Of a stretch of DNA of 64,000 nucleotides, positions 24,297-35,459 are shown piece by piece. A model generated the notes under the pieces. The model worked only from the letters and a program-made list of their open reading frames with translations, had not been told where the DNA came from and did no database searches. How positions within the stretch are numbered: position 1 is the stretch's first letter; each line of letters begins with the position of its first letter. The DNA is from Dermacentor variabilis. Its lineage: Eukaryota > Arthropoda > Arachnida > Ixodida > Ixodidae. The stretch is from assembly GCF_050947875.1 (NCBI RefSeq), contig NC_134574.1:106979469-107043468 (forward strand). The letters are read 5' to 3'. The position numbers and the translations under genes are program-made.

Positions 24297-24768
24297 AATA
24301 TAGGTCGACCTCGGTATATTCAACTCACCGAGAAATTAAAAAAAAAAAAAGATTATTCGAACACAGGTAAATCTATAACTTTCTTTAGCAAAAACGAAAA
24401 ATGTTTGAACATGACACACCTTTATTTACCGAGAGCTCGGCTGCTAAATCCCGCTAGTCGGTGCCACAAGCTGCATCATCGTCGGAACTACTTGAGAAGC
24501 CAACCTCGTTGTATGCTTCGCTGGCGTATTCGCCACACAAACAACCTAGTTATCGGTACCGTCGAGCGCGTTGAATACGCGGCACTTCTTAAAGCCAGTC
24601 TGGATAATCTACAGACCGGCTTTAAGGCGTGCGCGACGAAGGAACTCTGTTAGCTCGGTGCTATTGCTAGCTTTGTTCACGAATGTAGTTCGAAATTCTT
24701 CGATCACGCACGATAGCCCATTTTGGGCAACATTCGCGATGAAAAACAAAAATATGCCGACCTATATT
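24297..24768 (-). pseudogene. Decayed pogo/Tigger-like transposon with transposase C-terminus
   Basis: On the minus strand, 24610 downward encodes QTGFKKCRVFNALDGTDN and then a stop. Pogo/Tigger (DDE, CENP-B-like) transposases carry an FKKCGI-x-NALDG-x-E/D segment shortly before the C-terminus. In a shifted frame the minus strand then reads SEAYNEVGFSSSSDDDAACG, like the Ser/Asp-rich tail of tick members of the family. Perfect 11-bp inverted repeats AATATAGGTCG (24297-24307) and CGACCTATATT (24758-24768) flank the fragment. A polyA-like AATAAA lies beyond the tail. The copy is deleted and broken: it has no DDE catalytic core, an in-frame stop and a frameshift. Confidence 0.65.
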
Positions 24769-24779
24769 AGAATACCCAT

Positions 24780-25270
24780 ACGGTATTCTTAATTTCAACT
24801 AGGCCTGTCTCCAGCGAACGGCTTGCGACGTCGGTCACAATACTCAGTGATGACCATAAAAACACGGGATATTTCTGATAGTGAAAATGATCTCGTATAC
24901 ATTGCGACCCGACCAAACATTTCTGGAGGGTAATTCAGTGACACAACTTGTTTTCTTTTTTTCTTTTCCGAGGCGAGAAACTTCCTAAAGCACACGCAGG
25001 CGCTGCACAGGTCACAAGAACACGAAGCACGCACACACAAAATAAACGGCAACCCGAAAGTCTTTCGCCAGCACGCTCATCGGTGCCACCAAATTCGCGC
25101 GATCTGAAAAACTGCCGGGGCGGATCCGAGTTTGTGTGCAAAAACCCCGGCGCGTCACTGGACACCGCTTAATCAGGCTGTGTACGGCAACAGTGGTTGG
25201 TTCCCGAACAAGGCTCATCTTACTCCTACTTATTTCATGCGCATGCAACTAGTTTATTGTTTCCAGTTTT
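24780..25270. other. Spacer, no gene recognised
   Basis: No exon or repeat family recognised. Confidence 0.4.
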
Positions 25271-25280
25271 ATCAATGAGC

Positions 25281-25309
25281 GGAGGGGAGGGGAGGGGAGG
25301 GGAGGGGGG
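25281..25309 (+). repeat. (GGGGA)n tract, G-quadruplex-prone
   Basis: Five to six G4 runs separated by single A residues on the plus strand satisfy the usual G-quadruplex pattern with 1-base loops. It may be just a minisatellite. Folding and function are inferred. Confidence 0.85.
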
Positions 25310-25727
25310 CGTCCATCCGCAGCCATCTGTCTCCCTAACTTTGGCGGCGCACCGCGTAACCCAACACCAGTCGTGTTCTCTCCACAAACCAGCAGCTCGC
25401 TTACCGAGCCTTCGATACCCTTTCTCCCCATTCGATCAAACATCCTCACCGTCCTACCAGGAGACACGGGGGTCAAGCGGCCAGTCGAAACTCTAATGCC
25501 AACCCACCGTCGTCCCCTCAACTCCGCTAGTCAACAACCCCGTTATAGCCGACCTCTCAACAACAACACCCCCTTTTCCTCTCAATTCACTGCAGCAAAC
25601 ACCGTCCACGTCTGACCGGTTGTTGTGGCCCTGCGCGGCCATTCCCCCTCGCCTCCCTTGCCCAACGGTGCTTGCCCTTTCCACCATCAAACAGCCTCGC
25701 CCGTCTGACGAGGCGACGTTGTTTAGG

Positions 25728-25742
25728 GTTGCCCATGGCAAC
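25728..25742. promoter_or_regulatory. RFX X-box-like palindrome
   Basis: GTTGCCCATGGCAAC fits the RFX X-box consensus RYYNYY-N(1-3)-RRNRAC, with CAT as the spacer and two perfect half sites. RFX factors control ciliary and other genes in animals. The surroundings (25620-25800) are GC-rich with overlapping frames, compatible with a promoter, but no first exon could be fixed. Confidence 0.4.
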
Positions 25743-26414
25743 GCGTCGCACCGCGTCGCGTCGCAAACGGCATGCAGTCGAAAGCGGAGACTCTAGCACA
25801 GAAGCGTCCCGCTGGCAACCTTCCGCCGCTCGCAGTCACCGAAGGCGCGACTTTTGTTTTCCCTTTTTCGCTTGCTGTCTTTTTGATAACGTCGCCAATG
25901 AATCGTAGCTTCGGCGGGGGAATTTCTTGTTCTCATCCTTTCCTTTGTCGCGGCGGTGTTTTTTTTTCCACTCGATCATAGTGAGACGCGCAAGCGATTA
26001 AGTTCGTCTGCAGTGCAGCATGCGGTTTAAAGGCATTTCGCTAAAGTTCGGAATGTCGTTTGCCGCTTCTTTACCCCGTTGCACTAGCTAGGCAGCACCA
26101 CTGCACGATCACATTTTGTTGTATGTTGAAGCTACTGAAGTTTGCAAGAACTGAAATTGTTGGTTTTATGTGGCCCGGTAAATCTTCGCGCCAGCTGTTC
26201 ACTCCTGGCCGTTCCTTGTTATACGCCTCGGCAGACTTCGCTTCGTATAGAGCTGTTGACAGCGCTTCGAAATGTGCCAGTTGGATGTGGCTAATATCCG
26301 TCGCTCAAGACGGTGCAGTGCAGGACGAAGCCGGTCCGCACCGCGTAGCACGCCCGGACTGGAGCATACGAGTGCGACCACGCAGTCAAGCTCTGTCGAG
26401 CACAAAGCAATCGC

Positions 26415-26426
26415 TGCGCATGCGCA
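26415..26426. promoter_or_regulatory. NRF-1/ewg-type site, perfect consensus
   Basis: TGCGCATGCGCA is an exact palindromic NRF-1 site. It sits 35 bases before a repeat block (26460), so it may belong to a repeat-associated promoter or to an unseen gene start. Confidence 0.45.
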
Positions 26427-26459
26427 CTGCAGTTACACGTAGCTGAGGTCTGCTAGTTA

Positions 26460-26830
26460 GCGTAAACACCGCCGCCGCCGTGGGGTGGCGCGACGAGGAA
26501 AACCGCGTTTGGATTACGTTTGGCGCGACGTAGGCGCCAAATATCGGAAGTATAGTGGTGACTATGTGAACAGCCAAAATCAAATTTGAACTGCGCGCCA
26601 CGGTGACGTTCAGTAGGCGGAGCGTTGAGGGCACGACCCGCTCCGCCGTATTCTTGGCAGTGCAAAGGCATTGAGGAAGGAGCTGAAGCTCCGCGAAGGG
26701 GTTGTTTGATTGCCAAAAACACCGCTTCTGCCGAACGCACCGAAGTAGTTCTGAAAAAAAAAAAAGAAAACCCTAAGTTTCCCTTAAAAAACATTCATCC
26801 ACTTGGAAAGCGGTTCAGGGCCCCTTTAAG
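26460..26830. repeat. Dispersed tick-type repeat, family unnamed
   Basis: Blocks here (tggcgcgacgtaggcgcca, aggagctgaagctccgcgaa with an internal palindrome, ending gggcccctttaag) match a repeat I recall as abundant in tick genomic DNA. It ends abruptly at the SINE beginning at 26836. Recognition is from memory, so the family and its boundaries are uncertain. Confidence 0.45.
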
Positions 26831-26835
26831 CCAAC

Positions 26836-27072
26836 TCTGGGTTTTACGCGCCAAAACTACGATACGCTTATAAGGCACGCCCGTAATGGGGGACACCAGT
26901 TTCATTTTGACCACCCTGGATCTTGCTCAACGTGCGCCCATACTAAAATGCACGAGCGCATTCTTTTTTTTTTTTGTTTGCATTTCGTCCACACCAATAG
27001 GCCACGGCTTGAGTCGCACCCGCGACCTCTCGAGCTCATCAAAACAACACCATATATCCACTGGGCTGCCGC
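26836..27072 (-). mobile_element. tRNA-headed tick SINE, diverged copy
   Basis: The body begins tgggttttacgcgccaaaac and contains the ggcacgc...taatggggg segment. On the minus strand it starts with the tRNA-like head ending at about 27072 (accatatatccactgggctgcc on plus). A T-run interrupts the body at 26965-26976. It shares its layout with the copies at 7461 and 39594. Confidence 0.75.
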
Positions 27073-27079
27073 CCATAGG

Positions 27080-30000
27080 GTAACAGAAACAAGTAGAATA
27101 AATAAAACTGGGAAAACGCGCATTCGCACCGCACGCACCCCCAACACACACTCGCGCCCACACAGTGCGCAGAGAAGAGTCAAATGTTTGCTGTGCAGGC
27201 GTGTTTACCCACCGTCGCAGCGGCACCGTTCATTTGCCTCGGGAAACAGAGACGCCTCCCCGCGAGCCCACACACACACCGGCGTGGACACGGCTAGCGT
27301 GATTCACGCAGAGACGGCCTATCGGAGTGCCTGGCATCGGGATACCAATCGAGCTGCGGAGATGAGAACCGACGGCCTCAAAGAAACCACCATTTGGTTT
27401 TTCGTTTTCGTTTTCTTTTTTTCACGAAGAAAAAGAAGCGAGACAGACGGAAGAACGAGCTCGGAGAGGAAATGAAGTGACACCAAAGCGCGACCAAATA
27501 AACCGTGGCCGAGATCTCCGTATACGCGAGGTTAAAAAAAAAAGAAAGAAAAATGAGAAAACTAGAAAAGGAGGGGCGCAACGCACGAAAACAGAACACG
27601 AAGAAGAATGCAGGCGACAGCATACCGCCGCGTCTCGAAACCAAATTTAATTTGGAAAGTAGTAGTCCCAAATATATAGTGGAAGACTGCTGAAAGTGAC
27701 AGGAAATTGCACTTCATAGAAACGTACTCGTGTATCTATTCCCAAAGCTACACGTCAACGTTTATGCCGGCCTTCCTAAAAATTGATAACTCGTGCGGCA
27801 TGACGTACTATATGCCGACACCTAGCTGATACACGTGGCCTTAGGATTGGCGGTGTGAAAAGCATCGATAGTGCGACCCAGTTAGCTGATCCCTGCGATG
27901 CGAAAGTGTTGTGATGTCACGGAATAACGGCGAACAGCCATACTTGAAAACGATGGCCTTTCAGGTGCGAATAAATATATTTTTTTTTTGTATAGTGACC
28001 ATCTGTGTTCCAAACACAAAAATTTGTTTCGGATAGTAACCAACCCAATTATCTACATTATCTGAACCGTCCTTGGAATATATAAGAGGACGCTTTAGAT
28101 TGCATTTCTCGATTCAAATGCAATTGAAATTAACAAATGCTCCGGTTACACCACCGCTTATACGAGTTGAATGGATTTTGCTGCTGCATTTAAGAGAAAA
28201 CCGATTTCCACCAACTGTTGGAAGTAAAGTTTCGATGCTCGGCTTCATAGCTTTATACAAAAATTTAATGCCGAATATTAGAGAAAAAGGAGGAAGAAGA
28301 AGAAGCACAAGAGTTTACAAACCTGAAACAACCTAGCGAAAGTCAATGTCACAGTTCAGTGACATCAACTATAAGCTCCTCAACTATAAACCTTAACTGT
28401 GTCCGTTGTAGCTGTCTCAATAAGTGCGGTTTATAGATCTCTTTATAGATCGGACACAACGTTGCACGCTTCGTTTTCCTGTTTCTTTATCGTAGCTAAT
28501 TCTGCGACTTTAATAACCACCTTGTGCAAAAAAAAAATATTGATGGCCTAAATAAAAAAAAAATCAGCTCTCCCCGCAGTCATTAGATTTTACCTCCTTA
28601 ATGAAAAAATAAGGGGCAGGGGAGGGGGGGGGGGACCTGCTCAAACTTCGTGCAGTGGAAGACAAGCGAAACTGTTTCTCCCATTCGGATAAATTTACAC
28701 GGGAGGTCCAGGGGTCCTCTTAAGGACAAGTGACGTCAACAACGACGACGCCAAGGACACGGGAACACGCGTCCAGCAATGCAGACCGAATCCGCAAGTC
28801 TCGAGTAAGGACGAGGCAAATAACAGATCGAGGGAAAAAAAGAAAGCAAATCCTCAGAACTAAGCAGCTTTGGTCGCGTTTTTCAATACACGCAACCCGA
28901 CGGTCGCGAATAGGAAGCGAAAATAAGTTCTCGGCGAGTGTTTCTCTTTTTTTATTCTCTCACGCTGGAGCGCTTACGCGAAGGAGCGCATTCGCAACGT
29001 CATGTATGTTCAACAGAGTTCATGTGTGAACAGAGTTCAAATAGAAAGGCACGCCTGTTTGGTGGCACAAACACCGCGTACACAGCCACGTGGGCAAATA
29101 AATCGCTCACAACTCGATCGTACGCTGTCACAAAAGCGTGCAGCTGTGTGAAAACTTGAGACGTTCGCGGAGCGGCAGGAAAGCCGAACTCGGGGCGTGC
29201 AAGGCTCCTCGCACGTAAGCGAGCGCTTTCTTTAGCGCGCCCCCCGTGCGAAGGTTTAGCCAAATCACGATCGCCGATAATACGGCAGGCCCAGGCCAAC
29301 CAATCAATTCCGGACCGGTAGCGCAAGTAGAAGGATCACGTGAGCGCTGGCGCAAACTGCGCCGTAGCTGGTGCACGTGCAACGGTATAGCGAGTTGTCG
29401 GCAGGATGCGTGGACACTATACCGAGATACGCACGCGTGGACGCTGTCGCATGTCGCCCGTTGCACCTTTTTATGCTTACCTGCCGCCAGCTGCTTCTAT
29501 AACCAACGTATCTGCGTGAAGTCGTCCTCCGAACTGCGCTGCGCGCGGAGAGTTGCAGGTTTCGTAATACTGCGTGGTTGTTTTTGGTAACGGAGAATGC
29601 CAAAACAAGTGGAGCTCGCGTGTGTCCCCGAACTAGCGCGGAAGGCCACGGACGCACGCACGGACGAACGCGCAAGCACATATACACACACATGAAAACG
29701 CGCGCGCACACACACACACACTCTCTCTGTCTCTATTTCTTTCGAAACTGTTACAATTACAGGATCGAAAGTGCTACAATTCTCACTTCCGGCGGCTACA
29801 GCGAGCGCAAGAAGGCTTGCCACTCGACGAAGCGAAACACAACGGCGCAAAATTCGACACAAGCGAGCTGTGCAACGCAGCGGTTCCGGCAACGCACGTG
29901 TACACTGGAAAACGGCAATCAGCGCAAGGAGGACCCGACGCCGAACGCCCGAAACTGCAGCCATATATTACGTTCCCCGTAGCGCCAGGCCACGTGGAAT

Positions 30001-30340
30001 CCGTAGGCGCCGTTACAAAGTGTGCGTGGAGAAAGAGAGAAAGAGAGAAAGCGGTCCCTTGGCGTCAGCCGGCGCTGCCCGAAGAAGCGCTAATTAAAAG
30101 TTCCCCGTCCCAGAAGGCCCAATTTGGCCGAGGCTCATTCGAAGGCTGCGCAAAGGACAACGGTGCGTACAGAGGGGCTGATAAACTTACAAGAAGCCTC
30201 CGTCGACTCCGGTTCCTCCTCTACTCAGCGCGACGCACTCCCCCCCCCTCTCTCTCTTTTCTTTTTTCTCCTCGAAGTCATTAGAAAGAAGTGGTGCGTA
30301 TACGCATACACGCACTTGGTTGTTTGGAGGCCGCCTAATA
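27080..30340. other. Spacer, no gene recognised
   Basis: Mixed AT-rich and GC-rich blocks. 29200-30290 is GC-rich with open frames in most phases and no family match. A mixed (CA)n(CT)n tract lies at about 29706-29737 and a G-homopolymer near 28625. Confidence 0.4.
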
Positions 30341-30349
30341 TCTAGGGTT

Positions 30350-33300
30350 TGAAGCTTAATCTAAGTCTGCGCGCCTCTAATTAGGAACCTGCCCGCACAT
30401 TTTAGGAGCGGTACGATTAGCTGGTAACAAAGACAGAAAGGCGGATAACATTGTCCTACGCTACGGTTCGCTGAATCAAGAGAGCAAAGAAGAACGCTTA
30501 ATTTGTCGCTGCTCTTCGTGCTACCAGCGACGCACTGACTTTCACTATGGCGTCTTGTCTCTTTGTTGGACGGTGAGCAGCAACGACGGGAAAGAAGGAA
30601 GCAGTGCGTTAGCATCACAAGATGCACCGCACAGACTTACGCACGGCCACGCTGTTATTGAACAATATCAGCTCGTCAGCCAACTTACGGCGAAGCAGAC
30701 GTGGTCGCGTGATGTGGAAGGGGCGGCGATCTTTACCGTATGCGTGGAACCTCGGCCCGCTCAGCGTATGTTCTGCCTAGTCATGGGCATGAACTTCAAT
30801 ATAAGTATTATATAGATAGTTTACCATAAATCAACGTGTACTTAACACATTAAATAAAAAAAAACTTGTCATTATTCATTGGTGTTCGACCGCTAAAGCG
30901 GCAGCTAACGGAAATTAATTTGCTTGAGATGGCCAAACTGAACACCCGCAGTGCCTTTTCTCTCTCTCTCTCTTTTTTTATGCTAACTGCGAGTTTATTA
31001 CCACTTTCTGCCTGGGCATTTCGTAGACGGTGAAGTGCGGAAAACGACCGAGAAGAGCTCAAGTCAGCGAGAAAAAGAAAAAAGAACACCGCATGCATTT
31101 TAATGCCTTCGCATTCCCATCGAAAAATTAGAACGGGGAATCTTAAGCATGTGCACCCAAAGAAGCCGCGTTTACCTATAAATCGTTTTTATTTTCCCCC
31201 TTCTATATCGCTCGGAGCTTCCATTTACAATCGTGATTTGCACTTTTCCCTGGGCGCGAAATGGCCTTCCGAGCTCAATAATGTCGATGGGCAAGAGATT
31301 ATAGGCCCGACAGAAAGCATTTGCTTTGCTATAGTGATTACTTCAGAAGCTCTTCGGAGCACTTTCCCCTCTCCATTACACATTCCTGCTCGATCAGCAA
31401 TTCCGATCACGAATTCACGCTCCTTCAACACAATGCGCCTAACGAAATCACTGACAAGAAATGAAAAAAAAAAATCTAGCATATATAAACATCCAGGTTT
31501 TGTAAGAACTCTACATACTTCGCGCCGTACCCGAATACCCAAAATAACAATGATATGCAAATGCCAAGGCACCGCTATCCAGAGCTAAAAATCCCCTCTT
31601 GGAATTTTAGCTACGCACTGCAGGCTGCAAATTAAAGCGAAAGAAAGAAAGGATAACATGTGTGGTAATGCCAAAAAATAAATAAATAAAAGTCTGCAGC
31701 ACTGCCTTAATGCTCTTTCTTTTAGTATTGTCCCTCGCTTCTCAGCTGGTGATTCAGAATCTGAATCTGAATCGAAGGTGCATTGCTATAAGCAAGGAAA
31801 CCGGTTATATACCAGCATGCCGAATCACAGGGCGCGCCATAGAAGAACTATATTACAGGAACGACTGCGTTAAAGAAACGACTACGTCTGCGTTACACTT
31901 GGCAAGAGCAAACACGAAAGAAGAAAAAAAAACGAAAGAAAGCGGAGAGGGGCTGCAAAATCCACATTTGCGCACTCGCGCGAACCCGCTATAACCCACT
32001 CAAGCTACGGTACATCAAGCCTGCCTCAAGCACACGAAAAAAAAAAAATGAAGGAAACCTCTTTCTCTCCTTTATTCTTTCCAATACCTTAATCACGCCT
32101 TAGTACACAATCATATCTGGCAACCGAACAGAAAACTGTTCTTCGCGAACCCTAGCAACTCAGAGCCACAAGTCCTGGCACCCAACTCGCTCTCTCCGCT
32201 AACCGAGAACACCGACTATCCACGAATCTCCGGCGCTTGCGACAACAACCAGCAACATCTTAACGCGTTCCCCCGCTAGATTAAGCGCGGGGAATCGAGG
32301 CCAGGAGGTGAAAGGGGCGGGAAACCGGAAGCGGGAAACATGTGCACTGCTCTCCGAGGGAGCGAGACCGGAAACAAAGCTAAACAAGCGAGGAAAAAAC
32401 GTCATGAAAGCTCCACGCCGAAAAGAGGGCATCATCAGGTCCGTATGGCCCGGTGCCGCAAGAGAATGAAAGCGCAAGGACTGGTAGCAGTCTCGGCAAC
32501 GACACAAATGGTATAAAAAAAAAGAGAGAGAAAAAGACAGGGAGCAGCACAGGAGAGGGGGGGGGGGGAAGGGTGACAAGTCGTAAGGGAGGAGCCGAAG
32601 ACGAAACACGGGGTGCGACAAAAAAAGGCGCGCCAAGCAGAACGACGAGGAACAATGGTTCAGGCTCCCCCGCCGGACACCTCGCAAAGGACGGGTCGAA
32701 AGCCCGGAGGCTCTCGTCACGCAAGTACCGTATACCGCCGATAGGGCGCGCTGTTCATAAGAGCGCGGCCGAACAAGGGAACAATGGGAGACGAGCGCGG
32801 GAAGACGCCTTTTACTACGCACGTCAATCGAGAACGAGGAGGAACCGCCAGGCATCACTATAAGCTCGTCCAGAAGGTTGGGAGGTGGGGGGGGTCGAAA
32901 CACCGCCGAGGCTAAACAAAGGCTGCTTTCTCGATTCGCGAAGCAATCGGGGGGGGGGGGGGGGCGAACGACGGAATAATGAGCAGTCACAGCGACAGAG
33001 CGGCACACAAGCTGTGAGCGTATTCAGTGGCAAGAAAGCGCCTTTCACCTATGTCGCACGGCGAGGGCAGGACGCGTACGTCAGCAGTAGCGTACAGCAC
33101 GGTTCCACAGCACGTGCGTACCATCTCGCAATTAAGCGAGAAGCAATCGCTAATACCAATAACCGGGTGTGAGAGCCGGAAAGGACGAGGAGAAAATGAC
33201 GAGAAAGACTCCACCGATAAGCGGTTATTGCAGATCTTGTGAGGAAGGAAGCGAGGATTGATTACCCAATAGATAAGCGGGTGTGATGAAGTCAACGGAT

Positions 33301-33540
33301 ACTGCCGACAGTAGCGCAGTCGATCTGACTGATGCGAACGTCCCACAGCTACTCACAAGATATATGACGGACGCCGGATGCATGTCTCGTTGAAAGCTGC
33401 ACATTGGGTCATGCTTCCTGCTATTCCTTAAAAAGTCAACCAACGGAGGATTTTGCGTACCGGCTACACCGAGACGCGAAAGCCGCAGATACGAATCGAA
33501 GAACACGCGACCATCAGGGTCAGCAGCTTAATGCGACAGC
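30350..33540. other. Spacer, no gene recognised
   Basis: The 269-codon minus-strand frame at 32199-33008 is Pro/Ser/Phe-rich because of poly-G, poly-A and AG tracts, and it is contradicted by open frames on the other strand. G-homopolymers occur at about 32558, 32887 and 32950. No exon was found. Confidence 0.45.
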
Positions 33541-33547
33541 CATCGAG

Positions 33548-33970
33548 ACAACTCAGCAGACCTCTGGTATCTTCCATTGCCCCCTGTCAAGACTGAGCTA
33601 GCCACCCCATCAAATGCCCGAAATTCCCTGACCTCATCGCACCACGTAGTGTTCCGTCATCGGCTACTTCGTTTCCCTTGCTTGCGTACCCATTCTGTCC
33701 CACCGGTAATCGGCTTCAAGCATTACAAGAACTCCAACTTCGTCTTCCTCCTCTCAGTCCCTATCATAGAATTCCATGTTGCATCCCTGACTGTGTACGA
33801 GGTAAACTCATTTGATCTGGTGTTCATACCACCGTCTTACCGAGTCCTTAGCGTTGCGCCCACCATTCATTCTGTATTTTTTGCACGGTCTCTAGCTTCC
33901 TTCTCAAGCTCCTTTTTAAATAAAATTCCCGAGTTTCAGCTACATGAGCTTCAGTTATAACCCGAGTGTA
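33548..33970 (-). pseudogene. Decayed RTE-type LINE, ORF2 C-terminal region
   Basis: The minus strand from about 33970 downward encodes HVAETREFYLK and KLETVQKIQNE, corresponding to the usual AETW-L-K ... KL-x-x-x-Q-x-x-ER stretch of RTE-clade proteins. Further on it reads WVRKQGKRSSR, a stop, then TTWCDEVREF, matching the WVPR-x-GKRS-R ... TTW-DEV segment that precedes the C-terminus. Stops and frame breaks show a dead copy. It represents a region upstream of, and overlapping in type with, the fragment at 5058-5280, so the two are separate insertions of related elements. Confidence 0.75.
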
Positions 33971-34063
33971 GCGAAAACAAATCCCGCTCACTGACCCTAT
34001 AGACCGAGACGTGCTTTCCATATCCGGCCTTTGCAAGAGCCGATGCACAGAATGCTCGAAAGC

Positions 34064-34066
<3 letters not shown>

Positions 34067-34155
<89 letters not shown>
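34067..34155. repeat. (AG)n microsatellite, long
   Basis: About 44 uninterrupted AG units, the longest dinucleotide array in the window. Confidence 0.97.
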
Positions 34156-34159
<4 letters not shown>

Positions 34160-35392
34160 CGACTTTCAATGAAGGGACAGGTCAGGAACATCCATTACGT
34201 TCCCATTTGAAGAGTGTCGTTCAACAACATTTAGGTTAGATGCTATTCCTACTTTTTATTTTTTTTCTCTATCCGCGCTTCGCGATGGATGCCATCGATC
34301 AAACGTCAGGCCACTTCAACCATTCCCAGCAGTGACGTGACTCGGGTGAGAGAGCGGTCTCCAGTTTAATCAATCACACAGGCCGCGCATTATTCGTAGT
34401 CATTCTGCATGCTTCATATGTCCCCGCTCCCAACCATGTATGGGAGCACGCACACAAACATAAAAGAGCACTCGAACGCACTCATGCACGCGCTTACGCA
34501 TGCACAAACACATAGAAAGCACTAACACAATCTATGGTGGACGCTGGAGAATACGCACCGGCTGCCTGGCGGTACGTTCCGGCTGAAATACGAGCACGCC
34601 AACTTAAGGCAACAAAAATGGGGCTGACCTCACAGTGAACAATGACGAACAGAGAAGCCTCTGCCAAGGCAAACCGTGCTCTCTTCATGGGGATAAATGT
34701 GCTTCGCACAAAGCACTTCGCAGCGCTTCGCGATGTTGCCTGTTTAGCCGACAGGATTATATCGCACATAGTTATAACTAAAAAAGTGAAGACAAAAGAG
34801 CCCACGAAATACAACGGGCCGCACAATAATTCTGGCGAACAAAACTGAACCTGTCTCATCACAGCAGTTCGCGCAGCGTACATATCTCCTGTACGTACTA
34901 CGTGACACGGTGAATATCTGCTGGTTTAGAAACAAAAGGAGGACAACAAGCGCAAGTCAGACTAACTATTAGGTTAACATGGCTGTTCCAGGTGTCCTTG
35001 TCTAACTTACTCACGCTCGTCTTTCGAATCAACGTGCGAGACCAACTAGCAAAATGGTTAGTCCTTCCACTGGCTTCAGTGTTCCTGTGAACGGGTTCAC
35101 GACGTTACGCACAACTTGCGCAGGTTTCTGATCATTCTAAGTAAACATTCTCACCCGCTGAAGTAACGTCAACAAGCCTTTTTGGCAGCAGCGGAGAGCA
35201 ATCACATCTACCAGTGAGTGGCGCGTTAGAACGATTTGGACTCGCCCCAAAACCGGCCACCGAATATACTATCACTCAATTATGCCGCGAAATGTGACCA
35301 AAATGCAGCCTTTTGCAGGAATACGTCATCGAGTGACAACGATAATCAAATAGGGGTGGTGCACTGAACGCCAGAAACACTTTCCGCAAGCG

Positions 35393-35394
<2 letters not shown>
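34160..35394. other. Spacer, no gene recognised
   Basis: Nothing beyond short CA-rich sequence near 34450-34510. Confidence 0.4.

Positions 35395-35457
<63 letters not shown>
35395..35457. repeat. (AG)n microsatellite
   Basis: About 31 AG units. Confidence 0.97.
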
Positions 35458-35458
<1 letters not shown>

Positions 35459-35459
35459 C

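Noticed and set aside
32199..33008. 269-codon minus-strand open frame
   Set aside because: Pro/Ser/Phe-rich because of G-, A- and AG-homopolymer tracts; overlapping frames are open on the plus strand; no splice or family support.
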